From positions 142,649-206,648 of the forward strand of contig JAJEKV010000431.1 of the NCBI GenBank assembly GCA_021234155.1: a DNA stretch of 64,000 nt, in the 5' to 3' direction. Below are positions 9,684 to 19,869 of this stretch, in pieces. Both the position numbers and the translations under genes were made by a program. The DNA comes from Isoetes taiwanensis (Eukaryota; Streptophyta; Lycopodiopsida; Isoetales; Isoetaceae). The notes under the pieces were generated by a model. That model made no database searches and was not told where the DNA came from. It saw only the letters and a list, made by a program, of their open reading frames with translations. How positions within the stretch are numbered: position 1 is the stretch's first letter; each line of letters begins with the position of its first letter.

Positions 9684-11774
9684 GTCATTGATAAATGGAC
9701 CAGAACAACTGTTAGGGATATAAACAGAAAATTACATCTGGTGAGTCAAAAAACTGAGGAAAAGAAATATATTGTACATTTTACGTTTTTCAATAAAGCA
9801 TTGGAAAAGTTCAACATCAAAAGAATATTTTACATTGCGTTAGAGGAGTGTCTGCAAGAAAGGGGCACTGAATTATTGGATAAGACTGTTTTTTCATGGA
9901 GATACATTGACCAACTTAAGGATAAAGTATACAAACCCTTTGCTATTTTTGCAGATGGTAGTAAGGTTAAATGTCCATGTAAAAATCCCAACCTTAAGGG
10001 ATTCATTGATACCAAGATCGGACATGTTAGAACCATTGATCTGGAAATCATTCACTGCCCAAAACTCAGAAAGGCATTTGCCAATGGTTTTAACCATATC
10101 CCTGACCATTCCTTTAGTGTGGAACAGTTTATGACAGAATTTGAGCTGGCTTGCAAACAGTTTTTTGCAATACATAAATTTGGACTATTGGATCTAACGG
10201 ATAATGATGTTAAAAGCATTACTGATGTCCTTATGAAATATGCCCACATGGATATTGTGGAGTTCAAGCACAAGATGACACCAAAAAGATATTTGTGGAA
10301 TGATTTTGAGGTCAGAAAGAACATTGAATGGCTAAATAAGAACCTATATATTGCAGGGCTTGACAAAGCAGCTAATAATGCTGCCTTCATATGCCAGAAA
10401 CATATCCATGACATGGCCATGATTAGGTTGCAGAGTAATGATTTTGAAAAATGCATACAATCGGCTGATGATATTAAAATGAAATGCATTGAAGATATTC
10501 AATCATTTTTGGGTAATGAAGCAGGAAAACAAAGGAATTTGCCATATTTAATGGCAACATACAAGGCGCATAAATGTGAATACAGATGGCTGACTAATGC
10601 CCATGATACCTTATTTTCTGATTTAGCATCTCTTATTACTGCTGTCCTGAATAACTTCATTGAAAATTGGCCAAATATCTGTGCTAAAGCCACTGCCAGG
10701 TATAGAATGTGGAGCAAAAAACCGCTTAATGCAAGCTGGTTGGTTAACTCACTATATGATGTGGTTTTAAACCTCCCTCTTAAAATACATGATGTTTTTT
10801 CTGCCGACATCACTAAATGTTATGAAAATATACCTATATATGGTGATGATGGGATTATTGAGATTATGGATGCAATCACAGATATGGTTTGGCAATTTAT
10901 GATGGAGGACTGCCATGTATTTGACCTAATTCTGAAACTTAAGAATGACAAGATGCAGGTAAAGTGGGTCAGATCACATGCTGCTAAGGAATATATTAGC
11001 TGGAAACTGCTCACTAGAAATGAATTCAAAAACATGAATTCATGGCTTTTAACCCATTGTTTCTTGCAAATGGGAAATGAAACATGGAGACAAAAAAGAG
11101 GCATACCAATGGGATTTGCTTGCAGTCCTGCGTGGTGTAACCTTTATCTAGCTTGGTTTGAACTTAGGTTCATAATCAAGTTAGCACAAGCAGGTAGAAT
11201 TAATGACATTCACAGGTTTCAGCATGCTTCAAGATATATAGATGATTTAAATATCATAAATGGTGGACACTTGGCTGAATTCTTCTCTAATCAATCACAG
11301 ATGACAATTTACAACCTTGACCACTTGGGCATAAAAGATGAAACCATTTACAGCTCCCAACATGGTACAGACCAGCCTATTGGTATTGAATGCAATTTCC
11401 TGAATATTACCTTCAAAGTTTTGGACATTGAAAGAGGCATTTTCGAAATTAGTAAGTATGACAAGAGATGCAAACTACCATTTGTGGTTGACAAGTTTAT
11501 AAAAGCCTCTAGCTGCAGGCCATATGGACATGCTTCAAAAGTTATTATTTCACAGGTTGTACCATATGCTTACGCCCATTCGAATGCTTTCAATGCAGCT
11601 AAAGACATATATGGGTTGATCTGTGCATTTTGTAACAATGGATTTGCTCAGAAAGATATCATACAGAATGTGATGGGAGTATTACTGAATGAGGACTTTC
11701 CAGGTATACTCTACAATATAAATGATATGATTCACATTCTGAAAAAACTGTACATTCCAGAACAAAAGAAGTGA
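9684..11774 (+). CDS. Penelope/TERT-type reverse transcriptase
   Basis: The frame is open from 9684, just after an acceptor-like TAG, with no early ATG, so the N-terminus is probably supplied by an upstream exon. Counting residues from the GTG at 9741, the landmarks are: CPC (78-80) with a following H-x-x-T-x-D-L; DKAANN (208-213); LPYLMATYKAHK (267-278); palm motif A DITKCYENIP with catalytic Asp356; motif B RGIPMGFACSP (453-463); motif C RYIDDL with Asp501 and Asp502; and thumb blocks YDKR (573) and SCRPYG (591). This motif order and the DKAANN and YDKR blocks match a Penelope-like RT family common in invertebrate genomes. All three catalytic Asp are present and the frame is undisrupted, so the domain could be active. 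No GIY-YIG domain follows; the protein ends soon after the thumb. Confidence 0.8.
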   Translation, partial: VIDKWTRTTVRDINRKLHLVSQKTEEKKYIVHFTFFNKALEKFNIKRIFYIALEECLQERGTELLDKTVFSWRYIDQLKDKVYKPFAIFADGSKVKCPCKNPNLKGFIDTKIGHVRTIDLEIIHCPKLRKAFANGFNHIPDHSFSVEQFMTEFELACKQFFAIHKFGLLDLTDNDVKSITDVLMKYAHMDIVEFKHKMTPKRYLWNDFEVRKNIEWLNKNLYIAGLDKAANNAAFICQKHIHDMAMIRLQSNDFEKCIQSADDIKMKCIEDIQSFLGNEAGKQRNLPYLMATYKAHKCEYRWLTNAHDTLFSDLASLITAVLNNFIENWPNICAKATARYRMWSKKPLNASWLVNSLYDVVLNLPLKIHDVFSADITKCYENIPIYGDDGIIEIMDAITDMVWQFMMEDCHVFDLILKLKNDKMQVKWVRSHAAKEYISWKLLTRNEFKNMNSWLLTHCFLQMGNETWRQKRGIPMGFACSPAWCNLYLAWFELRFIIKLAQAGRINDIHRFQHASRYIDDLNIINGGHLAEFFSNQSQMTIYNLDHLGIKDETIYSSQHGTDQPIGIECNFLNITFKVLDIERGIFEISKYDKRCKLPFVVDKFIKASSCRPYGHASKVIISQVVPYAYAHSNAFNAAKDIYGLICAFCNNGFAQKDIIQNVMGVLLNEDFPGILYNINDMIHILKKLYIPEQKK

Positions 11775-11794
11775 CAATATTGGTGGGTAGGGCC

Positions 11795-11825
11795 TAGCAA
11801 CAAGGTCCTACTCACCTTGTTGCTA
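11795..11825 (+). terminator. perfect 12-bp stem-loop 21 bp after the RT stop codon
   Basis: TAGCAACAAGGT (11795-11806) and ACCTTGTTGCTA (11814-11825) are exact reverse complements around a 7-base loop. It sits in the short 3' region of the unit, between the RT stop and the start of the tandem copy. By analogy with LINE 3' stem-loops it may be the RNA structure the RT recognises, but this is inference. Confidence 0.6.
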
Positions 11826-11897
11826 TCTGTATTGCTAAAGTTTTACTTTCATGCAGAAACAGGCCCATCTGACCAACGGTTGGAGGAAGGTTTTTTT

Positions 11898-13991
11898 ATT
11901 AGTTGTATAGGTAACATATATTTGCATGTATATGCATCATGATATAGTAAAGCCAAAGTTTATACACAGCTATTTGTATAACTTGGGCTAATGGGTATGA
12001 TACCAAAGACCTTTATGAATTGTTTTGATGGCACTTAAGGTATACGTAAGGGCCAAAAATAATAACTGAAAAATAAAAACCTTTGGTAATATGAATTTTC
12101 ATCTACAGAAATGTCGGAGTAATTTAACCTATTATTTGCTTTCGATTTTAGGGCAAAGGGCAACGCTGTGTCTTGGCGAAGTTCACTCCAGAAATCCGGC
12201 CAGAGGTAAGCTCTGGCCACATCATTTCTAACTGGTAACAGAAAAAGTTAGTACAGGCTGGTACATGAGTGCTGGGAGCGTTAGCCATGTAAAACATGTC
12301 CCTTCTAAGAACAGCCGGTACTGATATATAAAAAGTGCATGAGCTTATTGTGGAGATGCATGGGCCGCACTGTCTGGTGCGGATCCCCTTGTTTTTTAGC
12401 TGTGCATATATCTACGAGCAGAGAGATGCCTAGAAAGAAAGGAGATCTCAACTATGCTACTAGAAAGAGGCTGGCACAGGAAAAATTGGAGGCTAGCAGC
12501 AGGAAAAATTTATTCCAGTATCATAAGACTGCTAAGATCTCTGAAGCAAGGATTAGTTCAGGGGCAAATGAGTTCAATGTGAATGTGCAAGATGGTAAAG
12601 CCAATCAGGAAACGGTTGATCCTCCTTCTGCATAAATGGTGGCCACAAACAGAAATGCTGATAAGGAGGTGAACAAAGGCCCAGCAATGGCTTATGCATG
12701 TGGATCTACAAGTCTGAAACATGGAGCTGACGTAATTCTGAGCAAAGCCATTGGGCTGGAGCGCACTTCTCAGGTTTAAATTAGTTTAGCTCATTTATTT
12801 ACATGATTATGATATCTGCATGAACTGCTTAGATATAAGTCATATGGTTTATGCTTAAATAGCTAGAGGAAGTATGATTTACTGAATATTTGAGGATATT
12901 GTGCCTACATAAATCAGGGATACATAGTGGTACTAAATATATGGTAATAATGCTATATGTGATGTATCCTTGTGTAGATAGAATTGGGCAATGAAGATCT
13001 TAAGATTATTTGAATCTTAGGATTTTAGCTTGTATTTTATGTATAATGAGTCTTAGGAATAATGTAAAATAGGACTCAGGAAGGCTCTTTCCAATAATAT
13101 TAATGAAAATCATGATCTGAATAAATGCTAAATTTATGACTAGAGAGAAACCAGATATTGGGTATTTATATAATGTCTTGGCTTGGATCGAAGTTAGGAA
13201 CCCGAACCTACATAAGCATTATGGACGAAAATAATCATTGAATACATTTAATATTTGGCTTTAGGGGGATATGAGAGCTGATGCAAAGATATATAAGGAT
13301 CTTGTCACGGTTGATTAACAGATCTAGTGCATAGGCTTTTAATTAAGAATAGCAATTTAACATATCCTACTTATTCTAGAAACTTAGGATATGTTTTTTA
13401 GCATGTATTTACTACTGAGACAGTTTTTATTATAGACTTGCTTAAACAGTAGACATCTGATTACTGTATCTAACAGTTTAATATGATCATAAATGTCCTT
13501 ACCCCATGATATTTATGTGAAACGAGCAGGGTGAAGGGGCATAAACCTAAAAAGTCCCATGACACCTGCTACCCTCAGCATAGCAACCATTCTAATGCTT
13601 GTTTTTGTTGTTTTGGGTGCAGGTAACAGGACTTTTTACTCCCTGTATTGTTTTGTTCAAAAAATGGAAGATGGACAATAAGCGAGAATTTTATCTAGTC
13701 AACTGGTCTTGAAGACAAAAACTCTATTTGAGTGTTTGGAAAATCAATTGATTATGATGCTCTATTCTATGTTTTCTTAAAAAGCATTTCATAGTTCTTT
13801 TTTATATAAGGAATGTAAGTTTACTTTATACTTCAATATAATGAAAGCTTTCAGATTATATGAATGAATGTAACCTGATCAATGCCTTGTTGTTTAAATT
13901 CACCAGTTAATGGCAAGGGCTGCTTATTGAATCAATTTTTAGTCCTAAGTATAGGTCTAAAATAGATTGAAGTCTGTCTTTGGACAGGTTT

Positions 13992-13995
<4 letters not shown>
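11898..13995 (+). repeat. Penelope-like element direct repeat, right copy (truncated second unit)
   Basis: It is collinear with 5758-7845. It starts ATTAGTTGTATAGG after seven T and stops exactly at GTTTAAGG, where the left copy has T6-C-T4 and this copy meets a 39-base T run. The truncation point therefore coincides with a T tract, consistent with insertion or priming at poly(A). Confidence 0.9.
12426..12635 (+). pseudogene. ORF0 in the right repeat, prematurely stopped
   Basis: This copy matches the ORF at 6290-6643 but a G-to-T change creates TAA (TCTGCATAA instead of TCTGCAGAA), leaving 69 codons. A neighbouring two-codon region also differs (ACTATG versus ACGGTT). The remainder of the homologous sequence persists to about 12778. 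Confidence 0.7.
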
Positions 13996-14039
<44 letters not shown>

Positions 14040-14282
14040 ACTGCGGTCATCAATATATTAAAAGAATGGTAATGTTACAAAGCAAGTGAGGGAGGAAGGA
14101 GAACGCCCCAAAGAGGCAATGATACCTTCACACTCCACAACAAACTCACAAAAAGCGCAACTCTCTTGTTGTACAAGTAGACCATCACCATCTACAACAC
14201 CCAAGAAGTCCATGCCAAATGGCAAACTTCAGCTCTACTAATCCCGGAAACACCAGAAAGCTTTGAAATAGCTTGTACCTGA
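13996..14282 (-). mobile_element. 5'-truncated LINE 3' end with poly(A) tail
   Basis: A run of 39 T (13996-14034) followed by AAAGAACTGCGGTCATCAA reads on the minus strand as a LINE 3' end plus poly(A). The fragment ends at 14282, where CATGTAG (14283-14289) repeats the heptamer at 5736-5742. The matching left flank is therefore on the far side of the Penelope-like element: the LINE inserted first, and its tail (15 T at 5743-5757 plus 39 T here) was later split. Confidence 0.55.
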
Positions 14283-14468
14283 CATGTAGGGTTTTGCCAT
14301 GTGGCAAAGTGTTTAAATGCACATATAAAGATATGTGCAACCTAGGAAGTTTCCCCCTAGGGCGCAACCCTTCACGGTTTCCAAGTACATGTCGTCAAGG
14401 CGACATGTACGAGTGACGTAGCCATATAATATACGTATTCATACCATATATTATGCTGGAATGTCACA
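14283..14468 (-). mobile_element. chromovirus D 3' LTR, part 2, with LTR terminus TGTGACA
   Basis: LTR homology to chromovirus B resumes here (CCCCCTAGGGC block). The minus-strand LTR starts TGTGACA at 14468, preceded by a degenerate polypurine tract AAGGTGGGTAGAT (14469-14481). In elements B and C that tract is AAGGTGGGGAGAA. Confidence 0.7.
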
Positions 14469-14481
14469 ATCTACCCACCTT

Positions 14482-15200
14482 GAATTGATGATGTCTGCAG
14501 CATCACGAGTCTCCCCACCTTGGAAACCTGTATGGCCCCTGCAACACATTCCATGTATGCAATTCCAACAATTACCTCGAGGTAATATTTAAGTTAATTA
14601 TTATGATCACGTCTCTTATTTCATAATTTATTATAGTAAGGTAATTTCTCAACCCTTACTTAAATTAACATTTAATATCCATAAAACTTTTATAACTTTT
14701 CACACTTAATATTTCACAAAGTTTTCAAAATTTTATAATTTAAAGGCTCATTCCGTCTCCTTGGAACATATTATGACAAAATATGTATTGCAAGACTTCG
14801 CAGTGCGACCCTCTTACCGTTTAGATCCTTCTATTGGCCTGCAAGTCCAAGACTACGTTAGTACACATTTATTTATTATAAAGTTGGCTATTAGGGAACC
14901 ACCCATTTAATTACACCTAATTAACTATATGGATGCAAGCCTAATCTCCCGGCGTAGGAAGAGGATGCTTCTTCTATCGGTGGCCGTGGGACAACGCCCT
15001 ATAATGCCTAGGATGATCACTTTCGCCTACACCTTTCATAAGCCCTTGGCGTGGAGGATGGCGTCCTCCCCATAGTAGGAATTGACTAGAGGTGCTTTCC
15101 TATCAATGCATGAACTAAATGACCTCTTATCTCTCAATTTTGTCTACTTCGTGTAGAAAGTAGACTTCTTAATCTAGTGCACTCAACTATTGGTTCTGTT
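14482..15200 (-). other. 3' untranslated region of chromovirus D
   Basis: Collinear with 54304-55150 of element B, including the shared string CTCCCGGCGTAGGAAGAGG. It holds no ORF and lies between the chromodomain and the polypurine tract. Confidence 0.55.
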
Positions 15201-16180
15201 GTCTACTCTTGTGGTGGCAAGCCCACCTTTGCATTGCTCCATGAATTGGGGTATTGCTTCTTCAAATCTCATTGTAGTACCCACGTAGCGTCTTCCACAG
15301 GTAAGTGTGTCCACTTCACTAGGTATTGGAGAATTTGGGATCTTCTTGTCTTCTTGTAGGACCTGTTAAGAAGAACCTCCAGGACAATCTCGAGTTGATC
15401 ACCTATCATTTTTAGCAGCTCTGTTGTCTCCAATGCCTCTTCTGGATTAGGAGTGTGCCTCTTTAGGAGACTTATGTGGAAGACCCTATGGACTTTGAGG
15501 TGTGCCGGCAGGTCCAACTTGTAGGATTGTTTACCTACTCTTTTGGTTATCCTGAACGGCCTAGCCCACGTTGGAGTAAGGTTCTTGCAATTGCCGATGC
15601 GGAGTTTTGCTTGTTTGACCTTGATCTTCAGCTACACGTTGTCCCCTACTTGAATTCCCTTACTGTTTTGTGTTTATCGGCTACGCTCTTCTGCCGGCTC
15701 CTTGCAGCTAGAAGATATCCTCGCACTTCCTCCACCAATTGTTGCATGTCATTTAGCCTAGCATCTTTGGGATACTTCTACCTTGGACACGGATTGTGCC
15801 AAGTGTATGGGGTCAAGCATTGGTAGTCATAGTTGATCACGAACGGTGACATTCAAGATGACTCCTGCTTGGTGCTATTGTATGAAAACTCCACCAAGTG
15901 AATGCAATCGTCCCACTTTAATTGCTTGTTCCAGACGTATTTCCTCAGCATATCTTCAAGTATCTGATTCGTACTCTCCTCAGATGCGCCCATGCGTCGA
16001 GGGTGATATGCCATGCTCGTCGATAGCTTCATCCGGATGGTGGTGAAGAGGTCTTGCCAAAATGCACTCATGAACTTGAATCCCTATCAAAGATTATCTC
16101 CCTTGGCATCCCATGGAGTAGGAAGATCTCTTTTTGTAAACAAGACACACATCCTTCTACCACTACCATGATATCTAGAA
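15201..16180 (-). pseudogene. chromovirus D integrase C-terminus and chromodomain
   Basis: Minus-strand frames give integrase blocks MSAFWQDLF, LEDMLRKYVWNKQ, LVEFSYNSTKQESS, then the GPY-like region LPAHLKVHRVFHISLLK, and a chromodomain with LVKWTHLPVEDATWVL. In chromoviruses this tail of the integrase directs insertion to chromatin carrying methylated histone H3. The copy is broken: TDGQTERTN has become RRMGASEESTN, frames shift, and upstream pol is lost near 16180 where the LTR of element A begins. It is the nearest relative in the window of the integrase in element B. Confidence 0.8.
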
Positions 16181-16199
16181 GAAGTTGCACTAGGACCTA

Positions 16200-17704
16200 G
16201 AGTCTAGAACTGTCCAAGTCATTTCATGTGAAGAGTACTTGATCCCCAAACTACATGACCATAGATTTTGATGGTTGTAGATACTTCTCTATTATCTTTC
16301 GAGGCCGCTTCTTGCTTATAGAGCCTCTAATGTTCTAGGCTAACCTTTCAATCAGCTATTAGACCTTGAGCCCTTAGGACTCTAAGATGGGCCGAGCATT
16401 TGCTTTTAGAAAATGAGCCCGAGCCATAGAAGAGCAAGAGATATTAGATTTAACGCCCCCAAATCATTTTGGGGGAGAGTGGAGGAAGGAGGAGCCATTA
16501 GCTGTGGATGGGACTTGAAGAATGGAAGCCATTCATGATAATGGCTCCAGCCAAGAGACCGGTTTCTTAGAAAGTTTGTGCTTCAGCTAACACTTCTTTG
16601 ATTAGATGGAATGGTTAATTTCTCTCTTATATGTTACCATGATGTTGATGGATACTTTGATTGTGATTGTGTTCCCTTTTTCTGTTCCTCTTGTGTGTCT
16701 GGGGTAAAAGGAGGGTAGAGACCTGAAAGCTTCCTAGAAGTAGAGATATTTCTAGCTAGAACCTTTAAGACCGAGTAATTGTGGCCTGTATATAAAAGCC
16801 CACCTGGCTGTGGATGCTATGGTGTGATTCAGCACCAAATAATGAGTATGATGGTGAATCGGGAGTGGGGTCTTGCCTAGCTTGGCTACAGGACTCCTAT
16901 ATTGTGCTAAGCTTATAGCCGGTCACTCAGTGGGCCAGGTATGGATCTGACACTCCCTGGGTCACAGGAGACGTGCCGATATGGACGTCCTGGACCCGAA
17001 CGGGCTCAGAGAGCCGGCCTTTAGATTTAGGGGAGTAAGTCGGGTACGGATGCGGGGGCTGCAGATGTGGCACACGTCCTCTAGCACACCCATGGATTCT
17101 CATGCTCGGGGAAGGGACGCCTCCCTGACTTGCCTCATCGGACCGAGGAGATGTAACCCGGAGCAGTCTCATAGGGTGATTCTATGAGATTGCATGTCCG
17201 GATGGCTACAATCATGCCATATCATGTTTCAGCCTATCTGCAAAGTGTGCACAGGAGGGGCGGATGGAGTGGACTACCCTAGCCATTGTTCTATGCCAGC
17301 CAACACCATGCCATACTTTTGTCTGCTGATATCTTGAGGCCATGATCGTCAGTCGACCCCATGGAGTCTGGCCCCAGGTAGAGCCCCTGTTTATGATGTA
17401 TTATTTATGTTATCTTGTACTTGTATTACCACGTAGATGATGTTGATGGATGGACCACCCTTCATGGTGGTATATTATTTGAGCATGATTGTTGTGTGCT
17501 AAAATGTATGTGTGCTTCTGCTGTATAGGATTCCCATAGAGGACGTGGGACGAATGACACCTCCGTATTCCTCGCCTGGATGCTTGGCCATCCCAAGTGG
17601 TCCGAGTTAGATGGAGGGCCCTTCCATGGTGATGTAGTTGCCATGGGAGGGGAATTCCCATATTTATACGATGGGAGCATCATATAGATTCTAGGAGCGT
17701 CACA
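16200..17704 (+). mobile_element. chromovirus A 5' LTR
   Basis: The 3' boundary is sharp: GGAGCGTCACA ends at 17704 and is followed by one base and the primer-binding site. Much of the sequence aligns with the LTRs of element C (for example the blocks around GGGGCGGATGGAGTGGAC and GGTCCGAGTTAGA). The left boundary is approximate, set by the end of element D homology and the 1.5-kb LTR length of element C. Confidence 0.7.
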
Positions 17705-17705
17705 G

Positions 17706-17717
17706 TGGTATCAGAGC
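17706..17717 (+). other. primer-binding site, initiator Met-tRNA type
   Basis: TGGTATCAGAGC is the standard plant LTR-element primer site complementary to the 3' end of initiator Met-tRNA. It sits one base after the LTR end and fixes the plus-strand orientation of element A. Confidence 0.9.
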
Positions 17718-18364
17718 ATGATTTTAGTAGACCAAATCATTGCACTGGGTATAGTTTAACTCGTTAGGTTGGTTGGTTGTATGAGACTTCGTCTTAGGCT
17801 AAACTATCCCAATTCTATAGTTAGTATGTGTGTTGGCCTAGTTATGGGAGGACTAAACTATTTAGGTAGGAGGGAGTAAATTAGTAGGGTCAGTATATTA
17901 AGTTGTGGAGAAAAAAGCTCTTTTGCTTTCAAGGGCTATAACTTTCTCTAGGTAACTCGGATGGGCGCGATTTTTGCACCAACATGTTCGGCATGGTTCA
18001 ATTATCTTAGACGCACTAGCACCCGGCATCAAAATGGCAATAGGAGGGGGCAGGAGCACCGAATGCACCACTTGCATTTTGGCATCTTAGAATTAAAAAA
18101 GAGACATGTATTTTGCTAACGGCGCATCCATATAAAAATGCGTATTTCCATCGCATATTTTTATTAAAAACAAAAGTTTTTGTGAATTTTAAAATAAAGT
18201 GACGGTTGCTTTTTTTGGTTTTTTTATCTTTCCGCCTAGCGTCTCGCCTAGGCCGTCCGCCATAGTCGCCGGAGAAAAAGCTTGGCCCCCTTGACTTTGC
18301 GTTGACCTCTGCCACCACCGCCCTACCAGCGCTTTCTTTCCCACCTTCTCTTGCACCCATGAAC
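17718..18364 (+). other. leader of chromovirus A
   Basis: Noncoding. Its first part resembles the region after the LTR in element C (GGGCTATAA and TAACTCGGAT-like strings). A TATA-like ATATAAAAA occurs near 18131, 234 bp before the histone-gene ATG. No inverted-repeat motif like that of element B was found here. Confidence 0.4.
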
Positions 18365-19662
18365 ATGGCTTGTACCCGAGTACAATTAGCTACAGTAACC
18401 TTAGTGTGCCACAGATATTCGCCAAGCTCCGTGAACAACTTGCTAGCGACGCCGACAAGGTGGAGCTACTCTTGATCGAGCTCGTGCAACAGTTTGTCGC
18501 CGGACATAGGGGCCCTTACCCTATTTTCTATTTGTCCGAGCGCTTTCTGCCGAAACTCAACCTCCTAAGGCAACCCTACACATTAGTCGAACAGGCTGAC
18601 CAAGTCCTCATGTAGTCAAGTTTTATCCTCCCTCACGTGTGGAAGTTCCCGAGGATGAGGCCATCCGGGTAGAGGCCGAGAGGATTAGAGAATTTGCCCA
18701 AGGGGACGACACCTGGGAGATGGAGAGGAGAGACTCAAAGGTCAGGGGTAAAGAGTACGTCTACCTGGGGGATGGGTGAGCCATCATAGATGGGAACCCC
18801 TTTGACCTTTCCCCCTACTAGTAATAATGAGACCACCCAGAGTTTTGCGTGGGGTGAAGTCCCATCATACCTCAAGATGGATTACCTGATAGCCATTCAG
18901 CTGGATATGTAGGTCAGGCCAGATAGGTATCATGCTGAGTTGTTAAGAAGGATCACCGCTCGTTGCCTTGCAGAGGTGGAAGAGCTGGTATTTTACCTAT
19001 CTTTGCCGCAAAGCGCCAGAGGCGGGCCGGCGGGCAACAATGAAAAGCGAAGAAATTGCCAATGGTAATCGGGATCAGTGGCCAGTTCCAACAAAACCCG
19101 GAAAGCAGAATATCCAGCGGGCTCGACCCGCAGGCCCGATACCGGTTGTGAAATGGAGGCGGAAGGCTATTGCTCATAAGTCGGGGAGCGCCTACAAAGA
19201 GAAGCTTAAGACGGTTGGGGGCATCGAAAAGACGACAAGCTTTGCCTGTCAGCAAGACCGAGTGGACGCCGCCCGACCTTGGCCAGTGTCGAGGGGCAAG
19301 ACCATGCCCAAGAAGCCGACGCAACCCAATAAACCGACACAGACCAAGAAGCCAACGCAGAGAAGCCGCACCGGTACAAGCCCGGCAAACCGTGGCGTTG
19401 AGGGAGACCGAAAGTACCGGAAGACAATTGAGCCCGACTCTGGAGGCTCCCCTTCCAGCGCTTGGTCCGAGAGATAGCACAAGACTATCGGACCGATCTT
19501 CGGTTCCAGACTTTTGCTATGCTCGCCCTACAGGAGGCCACCGAAGATTACGTGGTAGCCCTTTTTGGGGATGCCAACCTCTGTGCTATTCATGCCAAGA
19601 GGGTCACCATCATGACCAAGGATCTGGCTCTTGCTCGAAGGATTTGGGGAGACCATAATTAG
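18365..19662 (+). pseudogene. retrotransposon-borne histone H3-like gene (element A copy)
   Basis: The 3' third encodes an unmistakable H3 fold: [52 protein letters not shown] and [12 protein letters not shown], ending [10 protein letters not shown] and TAG at 19660-19662. Loop 1 has canonical H3 length, not the longer CENH3 form. Frames shift between the PHRYKPG block and LPFQRL. Upstream is a Lys/Pro-rich stretch with KKPTQ repeats. The ATG at 18365 reads M-A-C-T-R-V-Q-L-A, which could be a decayed ARTKQTA tail (Cys from CGT to TGT). The length from that ATG (1298 bp) nearly equals the 1281 bp of the copy in element B. It lies between the PBS and gag of element A. Stops and frameshifts make this copy non-functional. 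Confidence 0.85.
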
Positions 19663-19869
19663 CTTGCTTATCAAGCATTTCCTTGTACAAATTTTGTATA
19701 GAAATATAAGAAAATTCGACTGCCTAATCTCTTTTGTGAAAGTGAAGTATTTAATTAATTATTATTAATGACTGACGTTGATGTCAACATAAAAAGTTTA
19801 AAATAAAGTACATTATAGTGTTTATGTTTCACTTTCTTTTTTGCTCCTCCTCCACGACTCGGCTCTGCA

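Larger units (their letters stand above)
5758..13995 (+). mobile_element. Penelope-like retroelement with 2.1-kb direct repeats (one full unit plus partial tandem copy)
   Basis: A full unit (5758 to about 11890) is followed by a second, 3'-truncated unit that begins again at 11898 after seven T. The two units share about 2.1 kb as direct repeats. This is the pseudo-LTR arrangement typical of Penelope-like elements, not of true LTR elements: there are no TG...CA ends and no tRNA primer site. The only polymerase is a Penelope/TERT-type reverse transcriptase at 9684-11774. No GIY-YIG endonuclease was found, which fits insertion into a poly(T) tract. Both ends of the 8.2-kb block lie in runs of T (5743-5757 and 13996-14034), so it appears to have landed inside the poly(A) tail of an older minus-strand LINE fragment. 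Confidence 0.75.

Noticed and set aside
9830..11104. Several minus-strand ORFs opposite the RT
   Set aside because: They are shadows of the RT reading frame and have no motifs of their own.
9684..11774. Reading the RT as telomerase (TERT)
   Set aside because: DKAANN, the motif B wording and the YDKR thumb match Penelope-like RTs. There is no TEN or TRBD-type N-terminus, and the gene lies in a repeated mobile unit.
19350..19662. Element A histone as a CENH3 (centromeric H3)
   Set aside because: Loop 1 has canonical H3 length and the αN region reads LVREIAQD as in ordinary H3; nothing specific to CENH3 is seen.
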